Origin: Nitrosomonas sp. PY1
GTDB taxonomy: Bacteria; Pseudomonadota; Gammaproteobacteria; Burkholderiales; Nitrosomonadaceae
Assembly (NCBI RefSeq): GCF_022836435.1
Contig: NZ_BQXC01000001.1
Span: 534,400-598,399 of the forward strand
DNA length: 64,000 bases
Direction: 5' to 3'
The position numbers and the translations under genes are program-made. Positions 10,014-19,987 of this stretch are shown here, piece after piece. How positions within the stretch are numbered: the stretch's first letter is position 1; each line of letters opens with the position of its first letter. The notes under the pieces are model-generated. The model was not told the DNA's origin. It saw only the letters and a program-made list of their open reading frames with translations, and searched no databases.

Positions 10014-10156
10014 GAGGGTACTCGTGGTAAAGGATAATCAAATGAATGGTGAAAATAGGGAAGGAAAAGGCTACAGATGGAATCGTTCAAGTGGATAGCG
10101 CTGCTAAGAAAGAATCCTACCTGACCTACATCCATAGGCGCGTAAGACTAATCGGT

Positions 10157-10483
10157 TTAGATATGACTGTCAATAAATGCAGTAAGTTGTGATTTGGATA
10201 AAGCGCCGACTTTTGTTGCTTCGATATTACCATTTTTGAATAACATCAAAGTAGGGATGCCGCGAATGCCATATTTAGGTGGCGTAGACTGGTTTTCATC
10301 AATGTTGAGCTTGACTACTTTTAGCTTGTCTCCGTATTCATTCGCGATCTCATCCAGTACCGGTGCAATCATTTTACAAGGACCGCACCATTCTGCCCAA
10401 TAATCTACTAAAACAGGCGTGGCTGATTGTAAAACTTCTGTATCGAAATTAGCATCCGTAACATGATGAATATGCTGACTCAT
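10157..10483 (-). CDS. trxA: Thioredoxin
   Basis: A 108-residue thioredoxin, the standard size. It has the active site [13 protein letters not shown], the buried Asp of the VLVDYWA strand, the cis-Pro in RGIPTLMLF and the FKNG turn. It reduces disulphides in cytoplasmic proteins such as ribonucleotide reductase with electrons from thioredoxin reductase. The 185 bp upstream gap before fbpC should contain its promoter; rho lies downstream and may be read through. Confidence 0.97.
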   Translation of the reverse strand: MSQHIHHVTDANFDTEVLQSATPVLVDYWAEWCGPCKMIAPVLDEIANEYGDKLKVVKLNIDENQSTPPKYGIRGIPTLMLFKNGNIEATKVGALSKSQLTAFIDSHI

Positions 10484-10668
10484 ATAGTCCTCTGTTAAAT
10501 AAGTGATTGTAAAAGCATAAACCCAATACTATCGTTAAAAATCGGGATATCAATTAGCTGACTGAAGTTTGGGATTAAAATTTATTGAAAGGTTTAAAAA
10601 CAACTTATCTTGCTATGCTATAGAAAAAACGATCAAATGTGAAGCGTCAAATCTAAAAATGATGATAA

Positions 10669-11736
10669 TTATGGGCGACTGAAAGCAATAGCCCTTTCAG
10701 AGTGATGGGGGCGCAACTTAATTCCGGTACGGTTTCCTATGGTTCTACTTACATGGCTGGAAGAGAGTAAAAGTAGCGTTATACCGCTGTCCAAGCGGAT
10801 TGTATAAAGGATTTCTGCGCCTAAGAAAATTTTGTGAGTTATTGTTGCGTATGCGCGGCTGTTTTCATCGAATTCGATATCGGATGGGCGTAAAAAAACA
10901 TCGACATCGTGACTGTTCGTGTTAGTTTTTTGTGACGTTAATACCGTAGATAAAACACCCAGCTCGGTTTCTACATGATCGGAATCCCGCATAATTCCGG
11001 GCAATAGAGTACCTTGCCCGATAAAATGCGCTACGAAGCGATTGATAGGATGATGGTAGAGATTGTCTGCAGTATCCCATTGTTGAATAGCGCCTTGGTA
11101 CATGACGCCGATTTGGTCGGCGATTGCAAATGCTTCGGCTTGATCGTGAGTGACCAGGATAGCAGTAATGTGTTGTTGCTTAAGGATGTCACGTACTTCC
11201 ATACTGAGACGCTCGCGTAAATTGACATCCAAATTTGAGAAGGGCTCGTCCAGTAACAATAGTTTCGGTCTAGGAGCGAGAGCACGCGCTAAGGCAACAC
11301 GTTGTTGCTGTCCACCGGATAGTTCATGTGGAAATTTGTTAATCGAGTCCGCTAGGTGCATGATGTCGAGTAATTCATGTACACGCTGTTGTTTCTCGAT
11401 TTTGCTTAAATGATTCAAACCAAAGCGAATATTATCCGCGACATTGAGATGAGGAAATAAAGCATAATCTTGGAAAACCATACCGATGTTTCTTTGTTCT
11501 GGGGGGACAAAATGAAGTGCGCTGCACAATAAAATGTCATCCAGCCGAATCTCACCCGCCGTGATTCTTTCAAACCCAGCAATGCACCGCAATACGGTGG
11601 TTTTCCCACATCCACTCGGGCCTAATAAACAGCCGATTGTTCCTTGCTCGAGTGTCAGTGTCAGCGTATCTACGACAATGCGCTTGCCATATGCTTGCTG
11701 AATCGTGTCGAGTTGCAAAAATGGATGACTTATCAT
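10669..11736 (-). CDS. fbpC: Ferric iron ABC transporter ATPase (FbpC type)
   Basis: A 355-residue ABC ATPase. Walker A is GPSGCGKTTVLR, the Q-loop is MVFQDYALFPHL, the signature is LSGGQQQRVALARAL, Walker B is KLLLLDEPFSNLD and the switch His is in LVTHDQAEA. A C-terminal TOBE-like region of about 110 residues follows (FLRPSDIEF). This architecture is typical of the CUT/Fbp group importing Fe3+, sulphate, spermidine or maltose. Identity as FbpC comes from the neighbours: a double permease 3 bp upstream and an FbpA-like binding protein. It powers import across the inner membrane. Confidence 0.88.
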   Translation of the reverse strand: MISHPFLQLDTIQQAYGKRIVVDTLTLTLEQGTIGCLLGPSGCGKTTVLRCIAGFERITAGEIRLDDILLCSALHFVPPEQRNIGMVFQDYALFPHLNVADNIRFGLNHLSKIEKQQRVHELLDIMHLADSINKFPHELSGGQQQRVALARALAPRPKLLLLDEPFSNLDVNLRERLSMEVRDILKQQHITAILVTHDQAEAFAIADQIGVMYQGAIQQWDTADNLYHHPINRFVAHFIGQGTLLPGIMRDSDHVETELGVLSTVLTSQKTNTNSHDVDVFLRPSDIEFDENSRAYATITHKIFLGAEILYTIRLDSGITLLLLSSSHVSRTIGNRTGIKLRPHHSERAIAFSRP

Positions 11737-11739
11737 TGA

Positions 11740-13338
11740 TTACTCAGTTTGGCGCATGAATAGGAAGATTGGTATCAAGCCTGCTAATACCAGTGTCAAA
11801 GCAGGAATTGCAGCTTGTTCCCATTGTCCTTCGGAAGTCATTTCATAGATACGTACTGCCAGGGTATCCCAGCCAAAAGGCCGTGTCATCAGTGTAATGG
11901 GCATTTCTTTCATGACATCGACAAATACCAAAGTCATTGCGGTAAATAAGCCCGATTTGAGTATAGGTATATGCACTCTGCCAATAATCGACCATCCGTT
12001 CAACCCAAGGCTCATGGCCGCTTCATCAATACTGGTTGTTATTCGCCGCATTGCGCTGTCAATGGCGTAGTGACTTACAGCCATGAAGCGTATCAAGTAG
12101 GCGATCAGCATTAAAGCAATGGTACCTTGAACGATCGGTCCTATTTCTATCTGAAACCAATGTGCCAATCCTGTCGATAATTTGCCATCTAGCCATGTCA
12201 GGGGTACGTAAACACCAATGGCTAGGACAGTACCTGGGAGTGCATAGCCAATGGTCGCAATACGAACAGCGTTGCGTGTGGCAATATCCGGGTAACGACG
12301 CACGCTATAAATCATCAAGGTTACTACCGAGCAAATGAGTACGGCAGCTAAACTGGATAGCAATACTGAATGCGACAGAAATCCTAGATAACGTGCACTA
12401 TCAAAATCTTGTGAAAAAGCTTCAATGGACCAGAGTGCAAGTTGTGCGACAGGCAATACGAATGCCAAGGTTAAAATGCATATTATGAAACCTATAGCAA
12501 ATACATTCTGCCATCCGATTAGTTGAATGCGTTGCGCTCGACCGCTTACTTTTGTTTCTGCGTAACGCATGCGCAGGCGTAAGCGCTGTTCGATCACGAT
12601 CACGATAAAAACGACGATAATCAGTAACGAAGCCAGTTGTGAAGCTGCTTGCAGGGAAAACATATTAAACCAGGCTTTGTAGATTGCGGTGGTAAAGGTA
12701 TTGTAGTTAAAAATAGCGACTGTACCGAAGTCTGCCAATGTTTCCATAAGTACCAGCATCAATCCGCCGGCAATCCAGGGGCGCGCCATTGGTAATGCAA
12801 CGCGGAAAAATCCTTGTATTCGATTAAGACCCAACGATTGAGCGACTTCCAGCGAACGTTTGCCTTGCGTCAGAAATGCATTGCGTGCAAGCAGGTATAC
12901 ATAAGGATAAAAAGCCAAGGACATTACAATGATAACTCCCATGCGGTTGCGTATCTCAGGAAACCAAGATAAATCACTGTCGAGCGTGTTACGTAATGTG
13001 GTTTGGATAGGACCGGTAAAATCGAACAAACCTAACGCAACAAACGCAGTAACATATGCGGGCATAGCCATGGGTAGTAATAGCGCCCAAGAGAAAAAGC
13101 CACGTCCGGGAAAATCGTAGACCGCGGTTATCCAAGCCAAACTGGTGCCTAATATTGCTGTGCCAGCGATAACGCCGCATGCGAGCCAAAAAGTATTGTG
13201 TAATAAAAGCGGCAGCGATGTTGCGATCAAATGCTGCCAAATATCTCCAGCCGGCGCAAGTAGCGATGAAATTATCACGCCAATAGGCGCTAACACTAGT
13301 ATTGCGGCTAGAAAGGGAATTAAACGCCAGACAGACAT
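11740..13338 (-). CDS. fbpB: Ferric iron ABC transporter permease (FbpB type)
   Basis: A 532-residue inner-membrane protein with about 12 hydrophobic segments and two copies of the binding-protein-dependent permease fold. Each half carries an EAA-like coupling loop: one around LEVAQSLGLNRIQGFFRVALPMARP and one around IDEAAMSLGLNGWSIIGRVHIPILK. A fused double permease of this size is the usual form for FbpB/SfuB/HitB. It ends 3 bp before fbpC and starts 91 bp after fbpA, consistent with one fbpABC operon. Confidence 0.88.
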   Translation of the reverse strand: MSVWRLIPFLAAILVLAPIGVIISSLLAPAGDIWQHLIATSLPLLLHNTFWLACGVIAGTAILGTSLAWITAVYDFPGRGFFSWALLLPMAMPAYVTAFVALGLFDFTGPIQTTLRNTLDSDLSWFPEIRNRMGVIIVMSLAFYPYVYLLARNAFLTQGKRSLEVAQSLGLNRIQGFFRVALPMARPWIAGGLMLVLMETLADFGTVAIFNYNTFTTAIYKAWFNMFSLQAASQLASLLIIVVFIVIVIEQRLRLRMRYAETKVSGRAQRIQLIGWQNVFAIGFIICILTLAFVLPVAQLALWSIEAFSQDFDSARYLGFLSHSVLLSSLAAVLICSVVTLMIYSVRRYPDIATRNAVRIATIGYALPGTVLAIGVYVPLTWLDGKLSTGLAHWFQIEIGPIVQGTIALMLIAYLIRFMAVSHYAIDSAMRRITTSIDEAAMSLGLNGWSIIGRVHIPILKSGLFTAMTLVFVDVMKEMPITLMTRPFGWDTLAVRIYEMTSEGQWEQAAIPALTLVLAGLIPIFLFMRQTE

Positions 13339-13429
13339 TACACCGCAAAAGTTAAGGGATAAAACAAGGAAACATGAATCCTATCACCAGCTACAGTTGT
13401 TATGGAATACTTTCATGTTTCATCGTTCA

Positions 13430-14440
13430 TTATTGATATCCGGCACGATCCATGAGCTTTACTGCGGTTGTTTGCAGCTCGCCCGCTTTTATCAGGTTCA
13501 TCGGATTCTGTTTAAACTCACCCCAACTTTGGACAAATGGATCGGCATCAATGGCTGGATTTACCGGATATTCCATGTTTACATCAGCAAACAGATTTTG
13601 CGCTTTATCAGAGGATAAGAATTCCAGCAACTTGATTGCAGCTTGTTCATTGCGACTGTAACGAGTGATGCCTGCGCCTGAAACATTCACATGAACACCA
13701 TTTTTATCCTGATTGGGCCAGAAAATTGCCAGCGGTAGATTCGGTTCTTTTTTCATTAATCGACCGAAGTAATAGGTGTTCACTAAAGTCACATCGCATT
13801 TTCCTGCAGCGACATATTCCAATGCTTTGGTGTCATCTGAAAGTGGGTCCGTCGCCAGATTGGCGACCCAGCCTTTGGCGATTTCCTCTGCTTTGGCTTC
13901 GCCATGTTCTGCAATCATCATCGCTACCAATGATTGGTTATAAACTTTTTTGGATGAGCGCAAGCATAACCGATTTTTCCATTTGGGATCGGCTAAGCTT
14001 TCATAGGAGGAAAGCTCTTCTGGTTTGACTTTTTTCGTGTTGTAAACCATGGTTCTGGCACGAATCGATAGGCCGAACCATTGATTTTGCGGGTCACGTA
14101 GATGAGCAGGGATGTTGTGCGTGAGAACACTGGATTTGATAGGTTTCAGTAATCCTGCTTGAGCAGCCGCCCAAAGATTTCCAGCATCGGAAGTGATCAG
14201 CATATCTGCAGGTGTATTTTTGCCTTCCGCTTCAAGTTTGGCGAGCAGAGCGCCTTCATTATCTGTGGTGTATTTTACTTTGATGCCAGTTTCTTTGGTG
14301 AATGCATCAAACATCGGTTTAATCAATTGTTCGATGCGAGCAGAATAAACAACGACCTCTTGTGCTTGCGCAGACGCTACAGGCCATATAAAGAAGCAGA
14401 ATAAAGCGAAGATAAAACGATTCATATTGAGTTTAAACAT
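13430..14440 (-). CDS. fbpA: Periplasmic ferric iron-binding protein (FbpA/FutA type)
   Basis: A 336-residue exported solute-binding protein. The signal peptide has the core FIFALFCFFIWPVA with a cut after AQA. The mature N-terminus EVVVYSARIEQLIKPMFDAF is typical of FbpA/AfuA/FutA. The adjacent Tyr pair that binds ferric iron is present in LVNTYYFGRL, and a further Tyr is in VVYSAR. The gene starts the fbpABC operon. ATG 14440 was kept; ATG 14425, five codons in, is a possible alternative. I looked for a Fur box in the 130 bp upstream and saw only a weak AT-rich match near 14540. Confidence 0.9.
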   Translation of the reverse strand: MFKLNMNRFIFALFCFFIWPVASAQAQEVVVYSARIEQLIKPMFDAFTKETGIKVKYTTDNEGALLAKLEAEGKNTPADMLITSDAGNLWAAAQAGLLKPIKSSVLTHNIPAHLRDPQNQWFGLSIRARTMVYNTKKVKPEELSSYESLADPKWKNRLCLRSSKKVYNQSLVAMMIAEHGEAKAEEIAKGWVANLATDPLSDDTKALEYVAAGKCDVTLVNTYYFGRLMKKEPNLPLAIFWPNQDKNGVHVNVSGAGITRYSRNEQAAIKLLEFLSSDKAQNLFADVNMEYPVNPAIDADPFVQSWGEFKQNPMNLIKAGELQTTAVKLMDRAGYQ

Positions 14441-14572
14441 AAAAGAATTCGAAATGATGAGTAATTTAAATGGCTTGATTAAAATAGCCTATCTGATCGT
14501 TTAATTTGATAACCAGTTTGTTAGTTACTATAGTATGAATAGGAATAGTTATCAATTAAATCTGGTGTATTT

Positions 14573-15331
14573 TTATGGATTCAGTGTAGAAAGCGAAGGA
14601 GCAGAAGGTGAAAAGTTTCTATGGCCAATTACAGGTAATTTGATTGTAAAGGGATCAAGACTAAAACCAAAAGTCAGTCCGAGTAAATTCAACTCAAAGC
14701 CTTCCACTGGACTGATCAATATGCCAAATAATCCAAATACCGAGAATTGATAACCGCTACCACTCGGTGCGCGGGAGAAAAACCGTAATCCGAGATAATC
14801 TTTACCGATTGCAGTCGATGGTAAATTTAATCGAAGCTCGGGAACGGCTCGAGAAATCCATGCGACGAATGTATTGGAATTCGGACCAGGCCAAATGGTA
14901 TAGCTATGAGAATAAGGATAAGCGCGCGCAGCTTGATCAATTTTTTCGATCATTGTCTCGGCATCGCTACCACGTTTCTCCAGTAAAATTTCTGGCATAT
15001 TTCCATACCACCTGCGATCTGGCGCATTTTGATGAATCGATACCACCGACAGTTTTTGGCGTTGTAGCCAACCGATCACTTCATATACGGTATAGGTGTT
15101 CGCTTGCGTCGGTTTTACTGCAATCCAGGTGTGAATGCCAAAGTATCCTCGCCAACTGTATGCACGCGCACCATACACCTGAATGACTGCTTCTGGTGTG
15201 GTGGTGGGGTCAGGTGCCAATCCGGTGGATTCTCGGCTCGCATTCCACCAGTACTGTGCGTGTACGGAATGGGTGAAAAGTACGATGCATAGCAGCAATG
15301 GCAAAAAGAATAAGAAACAAATAGATTTCAT
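14573..15331 (-). CDS. DUF3750-family exported protein
   Basis: A 252-residue protein with an N-terminal signal peptide or anchor (ICFLFFLPLLLCIVLF, cut possibly after VHA). The conserved core has IQVYGARAYSWRGYFGIHTWIAVKP, then a Trp-rich NAPDRRWYGNMPEILLE and SHSYTIWPGPNSNTFVAWI, which is how DUF3750 proteins read. The late His and the PGPNSNTF element look like a possible active site, but no activity is known to me. It lies 57 bp after the GTPase pair on the same strand and 132 bp before fbpA, so it could belong to either transcript. Confidence 0.7.
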   Translation of the reverse strand: MKSICFLFFLPLLLCIVLFTHSVHAQYWWNASRESTGLAPDPTTTPEAVIQVYGARAYSWRGYFGIHTWIAVKPTQANTYTVYEVIGWLQRQKLSVVSIHQNAPDRRWYGNMPEILLEKRGSDAETMIEKIDQAARAYPYSHSYTIWPGPNSNTFVAWISRAVPELRLNLPSTAIGKDYLGLRFFSRAPSGSGYQFSVFGLFGILISPVEGFELNLLGLTFGFSLDPFTIKLPVIGHRNFSPSAPSLSTLNP

Positions 15332-15388
15332 ATTGTATTGAATTAAAAATCATGCAAATAATCGGAAAATTGAAAATATTGGAAGATA

Positions 15389-16939
15389 TTATTTCTTGTG
15401 TTGAGCGATTAAGAGATCTGGTAATTCTTTAAGAAACCGCCCGGTACTTATCATTTGATGTCGTAGCATGTTCCAGTTCTCAGCATTTTTTCGTGCGTCC
15501 AAGCAACGCATCAAACGCATACGTAATGCTTCGTTTTGTGTGTTCAAGATTGCAGACCAAAGTGCGTCATCCACGTTATACACTTTATCTGTGGATAAGC
15601 TTACCGGAATCACATGCTCAATTGGCACGGCCAGATCATTGGCAACCGCTTGTATGGCTCGATTAATGTTGAGCGATTTAGTATCGCCGGTATCGTTTAA
15701 ATCATAGGGGGGCTGCCATTCATTGATGGGTCGCAAGCGGTCAATGAAGCTGACTACTACCAATAAAGGTGATGCATGGCGGTGCGTACGCGCAGTTTGG
15801 AATGCGCGTAGTGCATCGAGGCTATCGCGCTCAATTTGCCGATCAGGACGATCGGCCGGTGTAATCCACAGAATCAAATCTACTTCACCAGCGGCTTTTA
15901 GCATTTGTTCTTGATTGAATAGGGAGCTATCGCAGCCTGGGCTATCCAGGATAATTGCTTGTGACAAACCTTCGCGGGTTAGAACAAACGGTTTGAGAAG
16001 ATCGGTAGTGTCTGGCAATGTATCTGTCGCAGTGATGGAGTCTCCAAATAGCGCATTGATTAGGCTGGATTTTCCTGAATTTGAGCGACCTAAGACCAAA
16101 ATGCGCAAAGGTTCGTCACGCAGTTTTGTGAGGGTATCCGTTGCTTGTGTCAAATCGATTTCGGAAACAGGAGTGATCGCATCGGGTTGTTCGATACCTA
16201 ATGATAAGCGTCCACTATAAAGATCAATAGCGTAGTAACCGACTTTACGCACATAGGTACGTAAAAACCAGCGATGCAACTCATCTTTTGCCAACATGAA
16301 GCTGCGCTCACGTAAATGGCGCCATGTTTCACTGAGTAATGCATTGACAGGATTGACAATGATATTGCCAGCGCGATAGATGTTGAACAGTTGCTCTGCT
16401 TTAGTTTTCCAGCGTTGAATACGAAATAAATCACCGAGAGTCAGTCGATGACTGAAAGGGATCTTTTCGGCAACATCACGGCGTAAATCTCGGCTGGCAC
16501 GCTCAATAATCAATAGCGTATGCGGAATGGTCAGTTCTAGTAAGGGTTTCTCAACATCTGGGTGATAATTATGCGCAACTGTTTGCAAGGCTTGCTGTGC
16601 GAGTTGCAACGTCCATGCGCCATTTTCCAGCGGCCAATCTTTAGGATGTGTATTTTCCGCCAATGTTTCCACTTGCTTCCATACAGTATCCGCGCTGGGG
16701 GGCCAGATTGGATTTGGGATTGTGGTGGCATCCTGTAGTAACTTACTTTCGCGCTGTACAAGCCAAGATTGTAAGCCGTAACTCAACACACCGCATACTG
16801 TAAGCACAATCAACCAAGTTACCAAATAATCACTTTGCCACAGCCATATGACGCCGAAGCCAAGTAAAGCTAGTATTGGTAATATCAATAACAAAAATAC
16901 CAATACCCTAAGTGGGTTGAGTAACGAAAAATATTTCAT
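15389..16939 (-). CDS. Membrane-anchored dynamin/Era-like GTPase
   Basis: A 516-residue protein. Two N-terminal membrane segments (about residues 11-33 and 39-58) precede a cytoplasmic helical region (60-270) and a P-loop GTPase domain: G1 GRSNSGKSS at 284-292, a TT-containing switch (LPDTTD), G3 DSPGCD and a weak G4 in SFIDRL, where the usual N/TKxD is changed. The C-terminal 100 residues are helical. The start codon overlaps the stop of the partner GTPase by 4 bases. Related proteins are annotated only as GTPases of unknown role; stress or membrane function is a guess. Confidence 0.75.
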   Translation of the reverse strand: MKYFSLLNPLRVLVFLLLILPILALLGFGVIWLWQSDYLVTWLIVLTVCGVLSYGLQSWLVQRESKLLQDATTIPNPIWPPSADTVWKQVETLAENTHPKDWPLENGAWTLQLAQQALQTVAHNYHPDVEKPLLELTIPHTLLIIERASRDLRRDVAEKIPFSHRLTLGDLFRIQRWKTKAEQLFNIYRAGNIIVNPVNALLSETWRHLRERSFMLAKDELHRWFLRTYVRKVGYYAIDLYSGRLSLGIEQPDAITPVSEIDLTQATDTLTKLRDEPLRILVLGRSNSGKSSLINALFGDSITATDTLPDTTDLLKPFVLTREGLSQAIILDSPGCDSSLFNQEQMLKAAGEVDLILWITPADRPDRQIERDSLDALRAFQTARTHRHASPLLVVVSFIDRLRPINEWQPPYDLNDTGDTKSLNINRAIQAVANDLAVPIEHVIPVSLSTDKVYNVDDALWSAILNTQNEALRMRLMRCLDARKNAENWNMLRHQMISTGRFLKELPDLLIAQHKK

Positions 16940-18171
16940 TCGGATTTATTCGACTTACTTGAGCGTTGTTTCAAAATCAAAGCACCGCGCTTTAATTCCT
17001 CGGCATACAGCCGACGCAGTGAATCGGGGTCAATATTCAATCCATTTTTTCGTTGCGCGAAGAAATAAATCGCTGCTTTACCTAATGCATACGTGGAAGA
17101 TCCAGTTGAGGCGACGCTCCATAGGGTACCGATTGTTTGGCCCCAAACTGGGATGATTTTTACTGCCGTTCGGGTCAACCATCGAGTCAAATAACTTGAT
17201 GCGATGCCTACCCCCATCAATCCTAGAAATTCACTGATAGTACTTTGATCCCAATGCTGTCCGTACAGCTTAGCCAAGCCATGCAGCATCTTTGCTTGAA
17301 CTGCCGAAACGCTAACCAGATCGACTACCGGCAGGGCGCCTAAGCCTGCAGCAGTGAAGGTATAACCGACAATGTGTTGATGTGCGGCACGCGCATAGAT
17401 ATCGCGTACTTCCTTGCCACCACTAAGATGATATTGTAAACCTAAGGGAGATAATGCTTCGATTTTTTGCCACAACTCCTCCAAGCCGTATTCTACGGGA
17501 CTAAAACCGTCTTCCGGTAAAGTCAAATCCACTGCGACCCACTGTACCGGCGCGAAGCCGGGTAATGGTTTGAGGCTATTACGCTGCGATTGCAATGCAC
17601 GGCGCAAATTCAGCGGAATGCTGTCGGGCAGTGGATCGTCGTCGTAAGGCCAAGGTAGGATATGCGTGAAACTGTTGGGATAAAGATCATGTAATCCAGT
17701 TTGTACGATCAATACTGGCCACTCGGGGTGGTGTTTACGAATCGTGTGTAGTACGTCAAAAACACTGATTTGACTGAGATCGGCGACTTTCATCACGGCA
17801 ATTAACAAATGTGCTTGTGTTTCGCAGTAGCGGATGTCTTCGCTGGGATCATAAGAAACCTCGCCGAGTCCACGCGTATCTAGGAACCGTACGATCGGTG
17901 CTGGTGTAGGAAAATCGTAAAACTGCGAAGTTCTCGTGCACGGCTGAAATCCGTTACCGATTTCAGCCGCCTCACTACCGGTCAATGCCTTGATGATCGA
18001 AGTTTTGCCAGCTTGGGTTTTACCGAGTAGCCACAAAACCGGTATCGGTACCTGTTGGCGTGCGGCGCGCAAAGAAGCATCCAGAACATCAGGATCGATT
18101 TTTGGTGATGTAAATGCCGCGCGCAACTGTTCCCAGTAACCGCTCCAATTTTCTAAGTCATTCCATTTCAT
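16936..18171 (-). CDS. P-loop GTPase with DUF697-like C-terminal membrane domain
   Basis: A 411-residue protein with an N-terminal GTPase: G1 GKTQAGKTS at 50-58, TRTS as the likely switch Thr, G3 DTRGLGE at 98-104 and a degenerate G4 (QTGLHD). The C-terminal 160 residues resemble DUF697, with hydrophobic segments including TAAGLGALPVVDLVSVSAVQ and GLMGVGIASSYL, as in YcjF-like proteins. It is translated just before the second GTPase (4-base ATGA-type overlap), so the pair probably works together at the inner membrane. The two are not close copies of each other. Confidence 0.75.
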   Translation of the reverse strand: MKWNDLENWSGYWEQLRAAFTSPKIDPDVLDASLRAARQQVPIPVLWLLGKTQAGKTSIIKALTGSEAAEIGNGFQPCTRTSQFYDFPTPAPIVRFLDTRGLGEVSYDPSEDIRYCETQAHLLIAVMKVADLSQISVFDVLHTIRKHHPEWPVLIVQTGLHDLYPNSFTHILPWPYDDDPLPDSIPLNLRRALQSQRNSLKPLPGFAPVQWVAVDLTLPEDGFSPVEYGLEELWQKIEALSPLGLQYHLSGGKEVRDIYARAAHQHIVGYTFTAAGLGALPVVDLVSVSAVQAKMLHGLAKLYGQHWDQSTISEFLGLMGVGIASSYLTRWLTRTAVKIIPVWGQTIGTLWSVASTGSSTYALGKAAIYFFAQRKNGLNIDPDSLRRLYAEELKRGALILKQRSSKSNKSE

Positions 18172-18346
18172 TGTCCCATCTTAACATTTCTGGGAAATGG
18201 CTAAAATCCAAAATGGTGCGGGTTGTTGCTATGGTTGTTAGAACGTTAAGCTAGGCGGTGTGTTATGGAGTATCTGATTTTCGTAGAAAAGTGACTTAAT
18301 CTCTTCTGGATTCTATGTGAATTAAATGTTTTGTAACAAAAACTAC

Positions 18347-19132
18347 TTAGAGGAGATGCTTTGTACCAAGAATTATTTGATGCGCTTGTAATTTTTTTAT
18401 GATTTCTAAACCACCTTGAATTACTACCTCAGGATTCGGATGATTCAATTCAACAGCAATTTGCTGTAACAAATACTCACACGATTTATGAGTATTGTTG
18501 AGTAGTTGCATTAAACGGGCAGTGACAGCATTCACTTCCATAAAATGTACGACAAAATCCGCGTTACGATAAACGATCAAATGAATTAATTCTTTACAAG
18601 GAATTTGTGGTTGAAAGGTGGGGCTAATCTGATGAACCGGGAATTGGTAGCTGAGCATCCAAGCCAGTGGAGAAATGACAGGAGTACCTGTTAACAGATC
18701 ACCATTAGGATCAAAGGTCGTTTGTTCGATTTCTACATCCAATGTCGAAATGGCGAGTTCAACCCATTCGTAATGCGCCAATTCCAACATGAAAGGAGGA
18801 TCATCAGTAGAGGCATGGCGCTCATGTTGTAGATATTTGAGAAATTCTCGCGGCATTTCAGGGAATAATGGCGTATGTGCTAAGTGGCTAGAAAAATAAT
18901 CACGTATTATGGTGTGCCATTGATTATCCGGAAGAACTTTGCGTAATACCGGATAGGCATTTGCGATAAAGTCTTCTACATTACGGTAAAATAAGTCGCT
19001 GTATACGTCCATGCGTTGTGGATTTATACCTTTAGGACAAGCGTTTTTTTGGGGATTGCGGATATAGGCTGCAAAAGCGTATTGCAGTGCGGTAAAATCG
19101 TTAAGATCAGTCTTGTCGCTTATGGTATTCAC
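18347..19132 (-). CDS. hvfC: HvfC/BufC-like DUF2063 partner of an MNIO peptide-modifying enzyme
   Basis: A 261-residue protein with a helical N-terminal DUF2063 domain (LQYAFAAYIRNP, then YRNVEDFIANAYPVLRKVLP) and a C-terminal domain resembling a precursor-recognition fold. In known MNIO systems the DUF2063 protein forms a complex with the DUF692 enzyme and brings the leader of the precursor to it. Start is GTG 19132, giving a 26-base overlap with the upstream hvfB, the usual close arrangement. There is no nearer ATG at the expected N-terminus. Last gene of the set on this strand; no DoxX-like fourth gene follows. Confidence 0.85.
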   Translation of the reverse strand: MNTISDKTDLNDFTALQYAFAAYIRNPQKNACPKGINPQRMDVYSDLFYRNVEDFIANAYPVLRKVLPDNQWHTIIRDYFSSHLAHTPLFPEMPREFLKYLQHERHASTDDPPFMLELAHYEWVELAISTLDVEIEQTTFDPNGDLLTGTPVISPLAWMLSYQFPVHQISPTFQPQIPCKELIHLIVYRNADFVVHFMEVNAVTARLMQLLNNTHKSCEYLLQQIAVELNHPNPEVVIQGGLEIIKKLQAHQIILGTKHLL

Positions 19133-19958
19133 GATTTCTTTCTTGCCACTGAGCTTGTATGGCTTGAATGTTAGTAATTTCTTTCAGTAATTCGGGCAGC
19201 GGGGGGATGTTGAAATCCCGCTCCAATAAAGTTGGAATGACACCAAAATGCTGATATGCATTATTCAATAATTGCCATACCGGGGCTATTACATCGGCAC
19301 CGTGGGTATCAATGATCAGATCTTCTGCCTCGTTGTAATGTCCGGCGATATGGATATAAGCAATACGTTCGGCAGGTAATCGATGTAGAAAAGCTTGAGC
19401 GTCATAACCGTGGTTGACACTGTTGACATAAATATTGTTGACATCCAGTAACAGATTGCAATCGGCTTCTTGCAGTACTGCATTCAGAAAGTCGATTTCC
19501 TCCATCTCTTGACCCGGTGCGACGTAGTACGAGACATTCTCGATTGCGATACGTTGTTCGAGTTGCTCTTGTACTTGCTTGATTCGATTTGCAACGTAAC
19601 GAACCGCCTGTTCGGTGAATGGTATTGGCATCAAATCGTACAGGTGGCCATCATCACTGCAATAGCTCAAATGTTCACTGTAATAGCGAATATTATGTTC
19701 ACGCAGGAATTTTTTTAGTTTCTGCAAAAAAGCTTGGTCAAGCGGCGTAGGGCCACCAATCGAAAGCGACAAACCATGACAGATGAAAGGATGCTTTTCA
19801 GTCAGTTCGTGAAGTTTTTTACCAAAATAGCCGCCTACACCTATCCAGTTTTCCGGTGCAATTTCCCAGAAATTAACGCTATCGGTTGAATGATCCGAAA
19901 GCGAGCGTATAAACGCTCGCCGTAGCCCTAAGCCTGCACCATGAACGGGATAGTTCAT
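19107..19958 (-). CDS. hvfB: MNIO (DUF692) multinuclear iron oxidative enzyme, HvfB/BufB-like
   Basis: A 283-residue TIM-barrel DUF692 protein. Family metal-ligand motifs are all present: HGLSLSIGG, YYSEHLSY, IENVSYY, LLLDVNNIYVN, YIHIAGHYN, DTHG and LLERD. MNIO enzymes use two or three iron ions and O2 to modify Cys residues of a peptide precursor, giving oxazolone-thioamide or 5-thiooxazole groups that bind metal. The substrate is almost certainly the EGKCG-rich peptide encoded immediately upstream. ATG 19958 is preferred; TTG 19970 would add four residues, and neither has a clear ribosome site. Confidence 0.9.
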   Translation of the reverse strand: MNYPVHGAGLGLRRAFIRSLSDHSTDSVNFWEIAPENWIGVGGYFGKKLHELTEKHPFICHGLSLSIGGPTPLDQAFLQKLKKFLREHNIRYYSEHLSYCSDDGHLYDLMPIPFTEQAVRYVANRIKQVQEQLEQRIAIENVSYYVAPGQEMEEIDFLNAVLQEADCNLLLDVNNIYVNSVNHGYDAQAFLHRLPAERIAYIHIAGHYNEAEDLIIDTHGADVIAPVWQLLNNAYQHFGVIPTLLERDFNIPPLPELLKEITNIQAIQAQWQERNREYHKRQD

Positions 19959-19987
19959 ATTATTGTGCAACGCTTTGAGTGAGCGGA

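Noticed and set aside
14500-14560. Possible Fur box before fbpA
   Set aside because: Only a loose AT-rich match to the GATAAT hexamers; not good enough to call, unlike the site before hemP.
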